Of a stretch of DNA of 6,836 nucleotides, positions 1 to 6,499 are shown in pieces. Location: assembly GCA_011049095.1 (NCBI GenBank), contig DSDE01000064.1, forward strand, positions 1 to 6,836, written 5' to 3'. Numbering within the stretch: the first letter of the stretch is position 1; every line of letters begins with the position of its first letter. Made by a program: the position numbers and the translations under genes. The notes beneath the pieces were generated by a model. That model was given only the letters and a program-made list of their open reading frames with translations. It was not told the DNA's origin and did not search any database. The stretch comes from Fidelibacterota bacterium (GTDB lineage: Bacteria; Fidelibacterota; Fidelibacteria; Fidelibacterales; DSDE01).

Positions 1-291
1 AATGAGGAAACAGCGGAAAATATCTGTAGCCAAGTTATCGAAAATAGGCTCATTGCCTGTGCCAATATCATAAACAACTTGAGGTCTATTTTTCGCTGGC
101 AGGGAAAAATAGAAAAGTCATCAGAGTCACTGGCCATTCTTAAAACCACAAAAGAGAATTTTCCGCAATTGAGGGACTTTATTTTGAAAGCGCATCCATA
201 TCAGGTACCAGAAATAATTTCTTTAGATATATCAGATGCTTACGAACCTTATCTAAAGTGGATGCTTGAAGCGGTCACTGATGAAATCTAA
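1..291 (+). CDS. cutA: CutA1-family divalent-cation tolerance protein, 5' end cut off by the window
   Basis: The open frame runs from base 1 to the TAA at 289-291, giving 96 residues with no start inside the window. It is recognised as CutA by the segment ACANII, the RSIFRWQGKI block (usual form SIYRWQGKI), LKTT, and the HPYQVPEII motif followed by YLKWML near the C-terminus. CutA proteins are about 105-115 residues, so only some 10-15 N-terminal residues are missing. The family forms small, very stable trimers with a ferredoxin-like fold. They were first linked to copper and divalent-metal tolerance in E. coli, but the biochemical role is still unsettled. One small oddity is that the Pro-Gly usually following ANII is Asn-Asn here. 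An internal TTG at 79 is not a sensible start because it would remove the conserved ACANII strand. The last 11 bases overlap the next gene, so the two are probably co-transcribed. Confidence 0.93.
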   Translation, partial: NEETAENICSQVIENRLIACANIINNLRSIFRWQGKIEKSSESLAILKTTKENFPQLRDFILKAHPYQVPEIISLDISDAYEPYLKWMLEAVTDEI

Positions 292-1024
292 GCTTTTTGT
301 CTTAGGAAGCGGCAGTTTAGTTCCAGATCATCGGCGTTATCCTGCATCTTATTTGATTCAGACTCCGGAAAAGAGAATACTTATTGATATTGGTCCTGGT
401 ATTTTGCGACAACTATCAAAAATGGGACTCCAATATCATGAACTGACTGATATTTTTATCACTCATATGCATCCTGACCATATATTAGATCTGCTGACGC
501 TCTTTTTTGCATCAAATTATGACCCTGAAAAACAATCTTTTCGAATAAACATTTATCTTCATCACACATGCAGAGAATTTCTCGAAGCAGCAATCAAACC
601 ATGGCAAGACTGGCTGCAACCATCAGAAATACATTTTCGTTGGCATTTTTTGAGCAATCAGGGCAGAGATCTCTATTTCCAGTGGGAAAAAGTTCCACAT
701 CACCAAAGTAGCCTGGCATATTCATTCTGCATTAATCAGAAGAAAATTTTGTTTACCGGCGATACAGCTGCGTTTGATTATCAGTCGGATTTCTGGCAAA
801 GTCCAGATTATCTCATCATCGAAGCGGCCAAAAAAGATGACAAAGATGGAACAAAGCATCTGACTATAAAGCAGGCAGTAGAAATTGGGAAGGCTATTGA
901 CGCAAAACAGCTTTTGATTACGCATATTTATCCTAAGCTGGAAAAATCTATTACGCAATTTTTAAAAAACAAGCAATCTGATAATGTGCGGATCGTCAGC
1001 GATTTAATGGAATTTGACCTCTAA
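281..1024 (+). CDS. MBL-fold metallo-hydrolase, RNase Z-like (ElaC-related) group
   Basis: This is a 247-residue metallo-beta-lactamase-fold protein. An early LGSGS strand (8-12) and the LIDIGPG strand (34-40) precede the metal motif THMHPDH, giving ligands H62, H64, D66 and H67. Further likely ligands are H140 or H141 in VPHHQSS, D161 in FTGDT, and H215 in LLITHIYP. H193 in KHLT matches the conserved His-Leu/Ser-Thr region of RNase Z-like enzymes. A two-metal (usually zinc) hydrolase is therefore expected in the cytoplasm, since no signal peptide or membrane segment is visible. True tRNase Z proteins are about 300 residues with a tRNA-binding exosite arm. This shorter protein shows no such arm, so tRNA processing is not assured and the substrate is unknown. 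I chose ATG 281 because relatives begin M-K-x-x-x-x-L-G-S-G. A TTG at 266 would add five residues. The start lies inside the end of cutA and lacks a strong ribosome site, suggesting translational coupling. Confidence 0.9.
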   Translation: MKSKLFVLGSGSLVPDHRRYPASYLIQTPEKRILIDIGPGILRQLSKMGLQYHELTDIFITHMHPDHILDLLTLFFASNYDPEKQSFRINIYLHHTCREFLEAAIKPWQDWLQPSEIHFRWHFLSNQGRDLYFQWEKVPHHQSSLAYSFCINQKKILFTGDTAAFDYQSDFWQSPDYLIIEAAKKDDKDGTKHLTIKQAVEIGKAIDAKQLLITHIYPKLEKSITQFLKNKQSDNVRIVSDLMEFDL

Positions 1025-1189
1025 TTTACAGTAGAAATAGTTACACATAATTAGTATTATGTAAACTAATAAATATTCCCCTTTCGCTTCTTGGAAAATA
1101 GAGTATATTTGTTGTTATGTTTCTGATACTTTTGATTCAAAATTCTGACCTGGTATATTTAGCAGCCACTCCAAATAAATGCTTGGAAT

Positions 1190-1218
1190 AAAAAAAGGGC
1201 ATCTTACGATGCCCTTTT
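1190..1218 (-). terminator. Rho-independent terminator of the pfp-fba operon
   Basis: A perfect 11-bp inverted repeat, AAAAGGGCATC (1193-1203) and GATGCCCTTTT (1208-1218), encloses a four-base loop. Read on the minus strand it lies 20 bp after the fba stop codon and runs into seven T residues (complement of 1190-1196), the standard intrinsic-terminator form. Read on the plus strand the stem is followed by only the four T residues that are part of it, so it would end rightward transcription from the MBL gene less efficiently. The MBL stop is 168 bp away and no better rightward terminator is visible in between. Confidence 0.88.
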
Positions 1219-1238
1219 ACCGGAATATTTTGGTTTTG

Positions 1239-2327
1239 TTACTTATCGTAAAAATAGGCAAACTGGTTTTCGGAATTAAGGTCTTTAAAAGCTTGAACCA
1301 ACCGTTTCGAGAAATTCTTTTCACCTTGATGCATCCATCCCCTTGGATCATAATACTTCTTATTAGGTTTGTCTTCACCTTCAGGATTTCCGATTTGTGA
1401 ATGAAGATAAGCATCTTTATCATCCATAAACTGTTTTACTGCACTGGTAAAAGCCCATTGTGTGTCGGTATCAATATTCATTTTGATTACACCATAACTG
1501 ACTGCTTCCTTAATCTCTTCTGGTGTGGAGCCGCTCCCGCCATGAAAAACAAAATTTACAGGCTGTAATTTATCCAGATTGTGAACTTTGCGAATGTGTT
1601 CTTGCGAATTTTTCAAAATGATGGGATTTAGATGGACATTTCCGGGCTTATAGACACCGTGTACATTCCCAAAACTAGCTGCAATAGTAAAATTGCCAAT
1701 CTCCTTCAGCGCATCGTATGCCATCAGAACATGCTCAGGCTGTGTATAGAGTTTATCATTACTGATTCCGGTATTATCAACACCGTCTTCTTCGCCACCC
1801 GTCACACCAAGTTCAATTTCTAATAGAAGCTCCGATTTGGCCATTCTTTCTAGATAGTTTTTACAGGTCTGAATATTTTCATCCAAGTCTTCAGCTGATA
1901 GGTCCAGCATATGTGAACTAAACAAAGGCTCACCGTGCATCGCATAATAGGCTTCATTGGCATCAAGAAGGCCATCAATCCATGGTAATAGCTTGCGAGC
2001 TGCATGGTCGGTATGCAGAATAACTGGTACACCATAAGCTTTGGCCATTGCACGGACGTGGTTTGCTCCGGCCACAGCTCCAGCGATGGCTGCTTTTTGC
2101 ATGCTATTATCGAGAAATTTACCAGCATTAAAGTGTGCTCCACCATTGCTGAATTGAATCATAATAATAGATTTAGCCTCTTTAGCAGCTTGTATTGCGG
2201 CGTTTATCGTGTTTGAGCCAATGACATTGACTGCAGGAAAAGCAAAATCATTTTCCTGTGCATATTGCAGCACTTCAAAAAGTTTCTGGCCGGTTAATAC
2301 ACCGGGCTCAAGAATAGGTTTTGACAT
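1239..2327 (-). CDS. fba: Class II fructose-1,6-bisphosphate aldolase
   Basis: This 362-residue protein is close throughout to the E. coli FbaA type (class IIA, about 359 residues). The enzyme cleaves fructose 1,6-bisphosphate to dihydroxyacetone phosphate and glyceraldehyde 3-phosphate, and runs in reverse in gluconeogenesis. It uses Zn2+ and works in the cytoplasm, typically as a dimer. Visible motifs are QFSNGGA (58-64), VILHTDH (102-108) with catalytic D107 and zinc ligand H108, EIELGVTGGEEDG (170-182), ASFGNVHGVYKPGN (217-230) with H223, FHGGSGS (261-267) with zinc ligand H262, and the substrate-phosphate segment KMNIDTDTQ (282-290). The active site looks complete. The ATG has a good ribosome site 8 bases upstream, and no other start is needed. 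The gene lies 17 bp after pfp on the same strand and ends 20 bp before a strong terminator. It is therefore the last gene of a two-gene glycolytic operon. Nothing is truncated or unusual. Confidence 0.98.
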   Translation of the reverse strand: MSKPILEPGVLTGQKLFEVLQYAQENDFAFPAVNVIGSNTINAAIQAAKEAKSIIMIQFSNGGAHFNAGKFLDNSMQKAAIAGAVAGANHVRAMAKAYGVPVILHTDHAARKLLPWIDGLLDANEAYYAMHGEPLFSSHMLDLSAEDLDENIQTCKNYLERMAKSELLLEIELGVTGGEEDGVDNTGISNDKLYTQPEHVLMAYDALKEIGNFTIAASFGNVHGVYKPGNVHLNPIILKNSQEHIRKVHNLDKLQPVNFVFHGGSGSTPEEIKEAVSYGVIKMNIDTDTQWAFTSAVKQFMDDKDAYLHSQIGNPEGEDKPNKKYYDPRGWMHQGEKNFSKRLVQAFKDLNSENQFAYFYDK

Positions 2328-2335
2328 TTCTTATA

Positions 2336-2342
2336 CTCCTTT
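2336..2342 (-). promoter_or_regulatory. Ribosome binding site of fba
   Basis: The minus strand reads AAAGGAG here, followed by eight bases and then the fba ATG. The site lies within the 17-bp pfp-fba gap, just after the pfp stop codon, so fba can be initiated independently on the shared transcript. It also fixes the fba start. Confidence 0.85.
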
Positions 2343-2344
2343 TA

Positions 2345-3994
2345 TTATTGGTTTTCAAGTTCTAAGCTTATGGTTGTCCGGTTACAGACGGCATCCGGTC
2401 CATAATATTGGATTGGTCCAGGATAGACATAGCTCGTCTCCAGGCTCCATTTTTCGCGATTAGCTTTAAACTTCAGAAAAGGCTCGCCATCCAGCTTTGT
2501 CAGGGCTTTTTGAATGACAGGTCTGTCTTCCCCGTGTCGTCTTTCCATATTCAGCATACTGGTGATGGGAACACCACCTGGCTGCCATTCAATAGCGGGT
2601 CTGCTAAGGTTTCTAATGCAGCTCATATATCCTGTCAGGCCGCAGATAGCCAGTTTTGCAGCTGTGTAGCCTAAGCTGTAGCCATAATCTGCATCAAAAT
2701 TCGAAGGCATACTGCAGCGCCCTTCATAGCCAAAAAAGTGGTTTTGTGCCGAGAATTTTCCTGCGTAGCTTCCCTCCTTTTTACGACGTTTCAATTCAAT
2801 TTTTACCATTTCTAACAACAGTTTTTCTGTATCAATTCGAGAAACCTGAACATTTCCGTGGGGGTCTCGATCAAGTGCGAGCTGGCGTGCAATTTCTACC
2901 GGCAGAATATCCAAGAGTTCTTTGGATTCGGCGGTGATGTGCTCGCGAATGAAGGAAATCTTCTCATCTAGGCTCTCGAGCTTTTCCAGCTCTATCTGGT
3001 GAATGACCATTAATTCATTTAATTCGTCGATAAGTTTTCTCATTTCTGGAATAAATTCAATCAGTCCTTCCGGTATGAGTGCAACGCCAAAATTTTCACC
3101 ATTATCAGCTCTTTTCGCGATGATATCAGCCATATCGTTTACAATCGCCTTCAAACTATGGTTAAAATTAGCAGCCTCCTCTCCTATCAATGCGATATTT
3201 GGCTGGGTCTGAAGCGCGCATTCCAAAGTAATATGACTGGCAGAGCGGCCCATCAGCTTGATAAAGTGCCAGTATTTCTTTGCGCTTTTTGCATCGCGGG
3301 CGATATTACCCACGAGTTCACTATAAACTTTTGTGGCTGTGTCAAAACCAAAACTGGTTTCGATGTATTCGTTTTTTAAATCGCCATCAATGGTTTTGGG
3401 CACTCCGATGACATTGATATTCACCTTATTTGCCAAAAAATATTCAGCAAGAATGCCAGCATTGGTATTGGAATCATCCCCGCCAATTATGACTAAGGCA
3501 TTTATATGTAATGATTCCAGATGCTGCCGTGTCTTGTCGAATTGTTCCGGGCTTTCCAGTTTGGTGCGCCCTGAACCAATAATGTCAAATCCGCCTGTAT
3601 TGCGAAAATTTGCCAACAGCTCTTTACTGATTTCTCTGTATTTATTCTCAATCAGTCCGCTGGGACCACCCAGAAATCCATATAGCTTGCTTTTGTGATG
3701 ATGCTTTTTCAATGCATCAAAAAGACCAGAGATTACATTATGTCCGCCGGGAGCCTGACCGCCGGAAAGAATGACAGCCAGATTTAAGGGCTTGCTTTCT
3801 TTTGATTGGCCGGCTTCAAACGAAACAATTGGCATACCATACGTATTAGGAAAGTGTTTTTTGACCTGCTCGTGGTCTCCCGCTGACTCCATCGCGGCTC
3901 CCAATTTGGCATTAAAGCTATCTGCCTGCTGAAAAAGCGCTGGTAATTTGGGTTTATACGCAATCCTTTCAATTTCTAATAATGATCTTTTCAT
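2345..3994 (-). CDS. pfp: Diphosphate-dependent 6-phosphofructokinase (PPi-PFK), long clade
   Basis: The 549-residue protein belongs to the phosphofructokinase family and matches the long PPi-using clade (plant PFP-beta, Borrelia and similar, about 540-570 residues) rather than the 320-residue ATP-PFKs. It should catalyse PPi + fructose 6-phosphate = fructose 1,6-bisphosphate + Pi, reversibly, in the cytoplasm. Motifs in order are GGQAPGG (78-84) for phosphate binding, GGDDS (171-175), PKTIDGD (199-205) with catalytic D203, and MGRSASH (248-254) for fructose-6-phosphate binding. D174 replaces the Gly of the ATP-PFK GGDGS motif, and K200 replaces the Gly before TID. This Asp/Lys pair is the established mark of PPi use. 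Residues about 290-400 include the helical insertion typical of the long clade. The ATG has an AAAAGGA site six bases upstream. The gene leads the operon with fba, so two consecutive steps of glycolysis and gluconeogenesis are made together. Allosteric control cannot be judged from the sequence. Confidence 0.96.
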   Translation of the reverse strand: MKRSLLEIERIAYKPKLPALFQQADSFNAKLGAAMESAGDHEQVKKHFPNTYGMPIVSFEAGQSKESKPLNLAVILSGGQAPGGHNVISGLFDALKKHHHKSKLYGFLGGPSGLIENKYREISKELLANFRNTGGFDIIGSGRTKLESPEQFDKTRQHLESLHINALVIIGGDDSNTNAGILAEYFLANKVNINVIGVPKTIDGDLKNEYIETSFGFDTATKVYSELVGNIARDAKSAKKYWHFIKLMGRSASHITLECALQTQPNIALIGEEAANFNHSLKAIVNDMADIIAKRADNGENFGVALIPEGLIEFIPEMRKLIDELNELMVIHQIELEKLESLDEKISFIREHITAESKELLDILPVEIARQLALDRDPHGNVQVSRIDTEKLLLEMVKIELKRRKKEGSYAGKFSAQNHFFGYEGRCSMPSNFDADYGYSLGYTAAKLAICGLTGYMSCIRNLSRPAIEWQPGGVPITSMLNMERRHGEDRPVIQKALTKLDGEPFLKFKANREKWSLETSYVYPGPIQYYGPDAVCNRTTISLELENQ

Positions 3995-4000
3995 CCGTTT

Positions 4001-4007
4001 TCCTTTT
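4001..4007 (-). promoter_or_regulatory. Ribosome binding site of pfp
   Basis: The minus strand reads AAAAGGA, then six bases, then the pfp ATG at 3994. This supports the chosen 549-residue start. Confidence 0.75.
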
Positions 4008-4205
4008 CCATTTCACAGAGTGTAATATACAAAGATTCTCCCTTTTTTCGTTAAATTTTGCGTGTTGCTGACTTTGAAAATAGTATTGATTTTGGCGAAT
4101 ATTCACACCACTCCTAAAACAAGTTACCCGCAAACAGCGAATAAACAATAAGATAACGAGATGATTACAAATCAAGAAAGAGGCTTTTAAAAAGTAAATT
4201 TAATT

Positions 4206-4234
4206 TTGATATAAGCTGATAAAAATTATATTAT
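4206..4234 (+). promoter_or_regulatory. Sigma70-like promoter of the KamA-like gene
   Basis: TTGATA (4206-4211, five of six matches to the -35 consensus) is followed by exactly 17 bp and then TATTAT (4229-4234, five of six matches to the -10 consensus). Transcription would start near 4241, giving a leader of about 33 bases that carries the ribosome site. An overlapping TAAATTTG at 4234-4241 also fits the TAnnTTTG -7 box of Bacteroidetes, but no TTTG lies at the right distance upstream, so I prefer the sigma70 reading. Confidence 0.6.
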
Positions 4235-4262
4235 AAATTTGGGGACACTCTCGCTTCCCTGA

Positions 4263-4269
4263 AAGGAGG
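4263..4269 (+). promoter_or_regulatory. Ribosome binding site of the KamA-like gene
   Basis: AAGGAGG is a near-perfect anti-Shine-Dalgarno match, followed by four bases and then ATG 4274. It confirms that the long N-terminal extension of the protein is translated and is not an artefact of a too-early start. Confidence 0.85.
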
Positions 4270-4273
4270 AGAA

Positions 4274-6484
4274 ATGGAAGAGAAGAAAAAGATAAATGAT
4301 GGTCAAGACAAAATTTGTGATTTATTATATTATGAAGAATCATATTCAGGAAGTGCAGAATCATTTTTTGAATCGCTGCCGCAATTAGCCAATATTTTAT
4401 CTGAAGCTGATTCTTTCCACGATTTTCAGGAGATGCTCACAAATTATGCTCGCGGGATTCTTTTGGAAAATTCCAAATTAGGACCGGAAATAATCAATTT
4501 AAATGCCTTAACCCTTGATCCTCAAGTTTTGAGGTGGCAGGATTTTGCAGCCATCAGAATTCTTGATATGCTGGAACATGAAAAGCTGACCCTGCATGAT
4601 GATAATATCAACGAAGCAATCCAATCAGCACCTTTTCATTGGATATGGAATTCTTATCAGGATTTTGAATTGCTTGCTTCCACTGATTTTTATTCAGATA
4701 TATATTATCTTTTTAGACAGCTTTTTGGACAGGAAAAACGCACGATTCCCGATACAAAACAACTAAAGTCCTGGATGGAGCGATTTCCCAGCGGCCTCGA
4801 TGATGAGATAATTGAATTGCGACAAAAGAGCCGCCAGCGCATCATCAAAAAAATTCACCAGGAGCTGCTTTCCGGCAAAAAGAGAGACAAGCATTATCAA
4901 TTAGACCCCCATTTAGAAGCAGAAGATCAAATCAGGCAGATCGAAGGCTGGTGGAATGAGAGCCGCTTTCATCTTCGTTTTGCCATTCGTGACCCGGAAA
5001 CATTGCAGGAATATTTAAATTACTCTCTCTCAGAAGAGACAATGGAGTTATTAAGAAAAGCCTGGGATAAAGGAATACCATTTTTCGTCAATCCATATTA
5101 TTTATCATTGCTTTTTATTGATGTAGCGGAAAAATATCAAAATCTGGATTCAGCTATCAGGGCTTACATCATTTATTCTAAAGAGCTTGTCGAAACTTTT
5201 GGAGAAATCAGTGCCTGGGAAATGGAAGACCAGGTTGAGCCAGGTGTGCCAAATGCTGCTGGCTGGATTTTGCCGACATACAAAAATCTGCACCGACGCT
5301 ATCCGGAGGTAGCCATTCTCATACCTGATTCGATTGGCAGAGCTTGTGGCGGCTTGTGTGCATCTTGCCAGCGAATGTACGATTTTCAGAATGGCCGGCT
5401 CAATTTTAATCTGGAAGAACTTAAACCTACAGAAAAATGGCCTGTTCGGCTGCGTAGGCTTATGGATTATTTTGAGAATGACACACAGCTCAGAGACATT
5501 CTCATTACTGGCGGTGATGCTCTGATGAGCGCAGATCGTACATTAGAGCACCTTTTGGAAGAGATATATCAAATGGCCAAACGGAAAAAGGAAAGCAATA
5601 AAAATAGAGCAAATGGTGAAAAATATGCTGAAATCCTTCGGGTACGCCTTGGAACACGGCTTCCTATTTATTTACCACAGCGTATTACAAAAAAACTCGC
5701 TAATATGCTAAAAGCTTTCAGGGAAAAAGCTGAGCTGATTGGAATCCGTCAGTTTATAATTCAAACCCATGTTCAATCAGCTTTAGAAATTAGCCCTGAG
5801 TCGCTTGAAGCTTTCCGACTCCTGCAAACTGCAGGATGGATAATAAGCAATCAGCATGTTTATATCGCTCAGGCTTCCCGACGGGGAGAAAATCTTCGTC
5901 TGAGAAAAATCTTAACAGAGATCGGCATTTTTCCCTACTACTCTTTTACTGTTAAAGGCTATAAAGAGAACAAGGCTAATTTTGCGCCAAACGCCAGAGT
6001 AGTTCAGGAAATCTATGAGGAAAAACAACGGGAATACCTTTTTTCACCAGAGAATACAAGAGTTCTCCAGCACTGCCTTTCTGAAAAAAGAAGCCCATTG
6101 GAAATAAGTCAAAACTTCCAAAAATCTTTCCTGCCAAGCGACCGAAACGTTTTAAACTTGCCGGGAGTCGGAAAAAGCTTAACATTTCGAACGGTAGGAT
6201 TAACCAGGGATGGTCGTCGAATTTTGAAATTTGACTTTGACCAAGAGCGGACACATTCTCCAATTATAAAAAAAATGGGAAAAGTTTATATCATCGAATC
6301 AAAATCCATTGGAGCTTATTTGCGTCAGTTGGCAGATCTGGGTGAAGATATTGATGAATATCGATCAATATTTGGATATTCTATGGCAAAGACCGAAAAA
6401 AGATTTCCGCTATTCACTTATCCATCATATGATTTTGATATTTCAAAAAATCTAAGCAATATTGATCCATCAATATCAGAATAA
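4274..6484 (+). CDS. KamA-family radical SAM/PLP aminomutase-like protein, long form with N-terminal extension
   Basis: The 736-residue protein aligns by eye with lysine 2,3-aminomutase (KamA, about 416 residues) from about W226 onward. Shared blocks include NPYYLSLL (273-280), HRRYPE (340-345), the 4Fe-4S motif CGGLCASC (C358, C362, C365), ILITGGDAL (409-417), LRVRLGTRLPIYLPQRIT (455-472), GWIISNQHV (521-529), PYY (554-556) and PGVGK (630-634). KamA enzymes use a SAM-derived 5'-deoxyadenosyl radical and PLP to move an alpha-amino group to the beta carbon. K634 is the likely PLP lysine. R367, two residues after the last Cys, matches the Arg that binds the substrate carboxylate. The two Asp residues that hold the lysine side chain in KamA are replaced by K561 and N628, so lysine is an unlikely substrate. 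Glutamate is suggested by the Clostridium difficile enzyme. Residues 1-225 are acidic, soluble-looking and unrecognised. The gene has its own promoter and ribosome site and no same-strand partner here. Family assignment is firm, substrate is not. Confidence 0.9.
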   Translation: MEEKKKINDGQDKICDLLYYEESYSGSAESFFESLPQLANILSEADSFHDFQEMLTNYARGILLENSKLGPEIINLNALTLDPQVLRWQDFAAIRILDMLEHEKLTLHDDNINEAIQSAPFHWIWNSYQDFELLASTDFYSDIYYLFRQLFGQEKRTIPDTKQLKSWMERFPSGLDDEIIELRQKSRQRIIKKIHQELLSGKKRDKHYQLDPHLEAEDQIRQIEGWWNESRFHLRFAIRDPETLQEYLNYSLSEETMELLRKAWDKGIPFFVNPYYLSLLFIDVAEKYQNLDSAIRAYIIYSKELVETFGEISAWEMEDQVEPGVPNAAGWILPTYKNLHRRYPEVAILIPDSIGRACGGLCASCQRMYDFQNGRLNFNLEELKPTEKWPVRLRRLMDYFENDTQLRDILITGGDALMSADRTLEHLLEEIYQMAKRKKESNKNRANGEKYAEILRVRLGTRLPIYLPQRITKKLANMLKAFREKAELIGIRQFIIQTHVQSALEISPESLEAFRLLQTAGWIISNQHVYIAQASRRGENLRLRKILTEIGIFPYYSFTVKGYKENKANFAPNARVVQEIYEEKQREYLFSPENTRVLQHCLSEKRSPLEISQNFQKSFLPSDRNVLNLPGVGKSLTFRTVGLTRDGRRILKFDFDQERTHSPIIKKMGKVYIIESKSIGAYLRQLADLGEDIDEYRSIFGYSMAKTEKRFPLFTYPSYDFDISKNLSNIDPSISE

Positions 6485-6499
6485 TTTTCAGCGCAAGAG

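Larger units (their letters stand above)
3995..4273. other. Divergent intergenic region between pfp and the KamA-like gene
   Basis: This 279-bp, A+T-rich, apparently non-coding region must hold the promoters of both divergent units. The rightward promoter is clear and is listed separately. For the leftward pfp operon the best -10-like sequence is TATATT on the minus strand (complement of 4024-4029), about 30 bases before the pfp ATG. I find no matching -35 at 16-18 bp, so I do not call that promoter. I see no convincing operator palindrome, riboswitch, RNA gene or small ORF with a ribosome site. A minus-strand reading frame at 3969-4175 overlaps the start of pfp and looks like chance. Confidence 0.7.

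Noticed and set aside
281..1024. Naming the MBL protein as tRNase Z (rnz)
   Set aside because: It is about 50-60 residues shorter than bacterial tRNase Z and shows no tRNA-binding exosite arm, so only the broader family is supported.
1042..1066. Imperfect inverted repeat (ACATAAT, loop TAGT, ATTATGT, with a further GTT/AAC pairing) shortly after the MBL gene
   Set aside because: The stem is almost all A-T, is interrupted by an internal loop, and has no following T-tract. It is too weak to call as a terminator or regulatory site.
3333..3698. Plus-strand 121-residue frame inside pfp
   Set aside because: It is antisense to strongly conserved pfp motifs, so the frame is explained by codon bias of the real gene.
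4024..4029. Minus-strand TATATT as a possible -10 box for the pfp operon
   Set aside because: No recognisable -35 hexamer lies 16-18 bp upstream. A single hexamer in A+T-rich DNA is not enough.
3969..4175. Minus-strand 68-residue reading frame across the start of pfp
   Set aside because: It overlaps the pfp start in another frame, resembles no known protein, and occupies the region where promoters are expected.
5976..6263. Minus-strand 95-residue frame inside the KamA-like gene
   Set aside because: It lies fully antisense to a well-supported coding region, matches no family I know, and no clear ribosome site was noticed.
4274..6484. Naming the radical SAM protein as lysine 2,3-aminomutase (kamA)
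   Set aside because: The lysine side-chain-binding Asp pair is absent and the protein is about 320 residues longer, so only family membership is supported.
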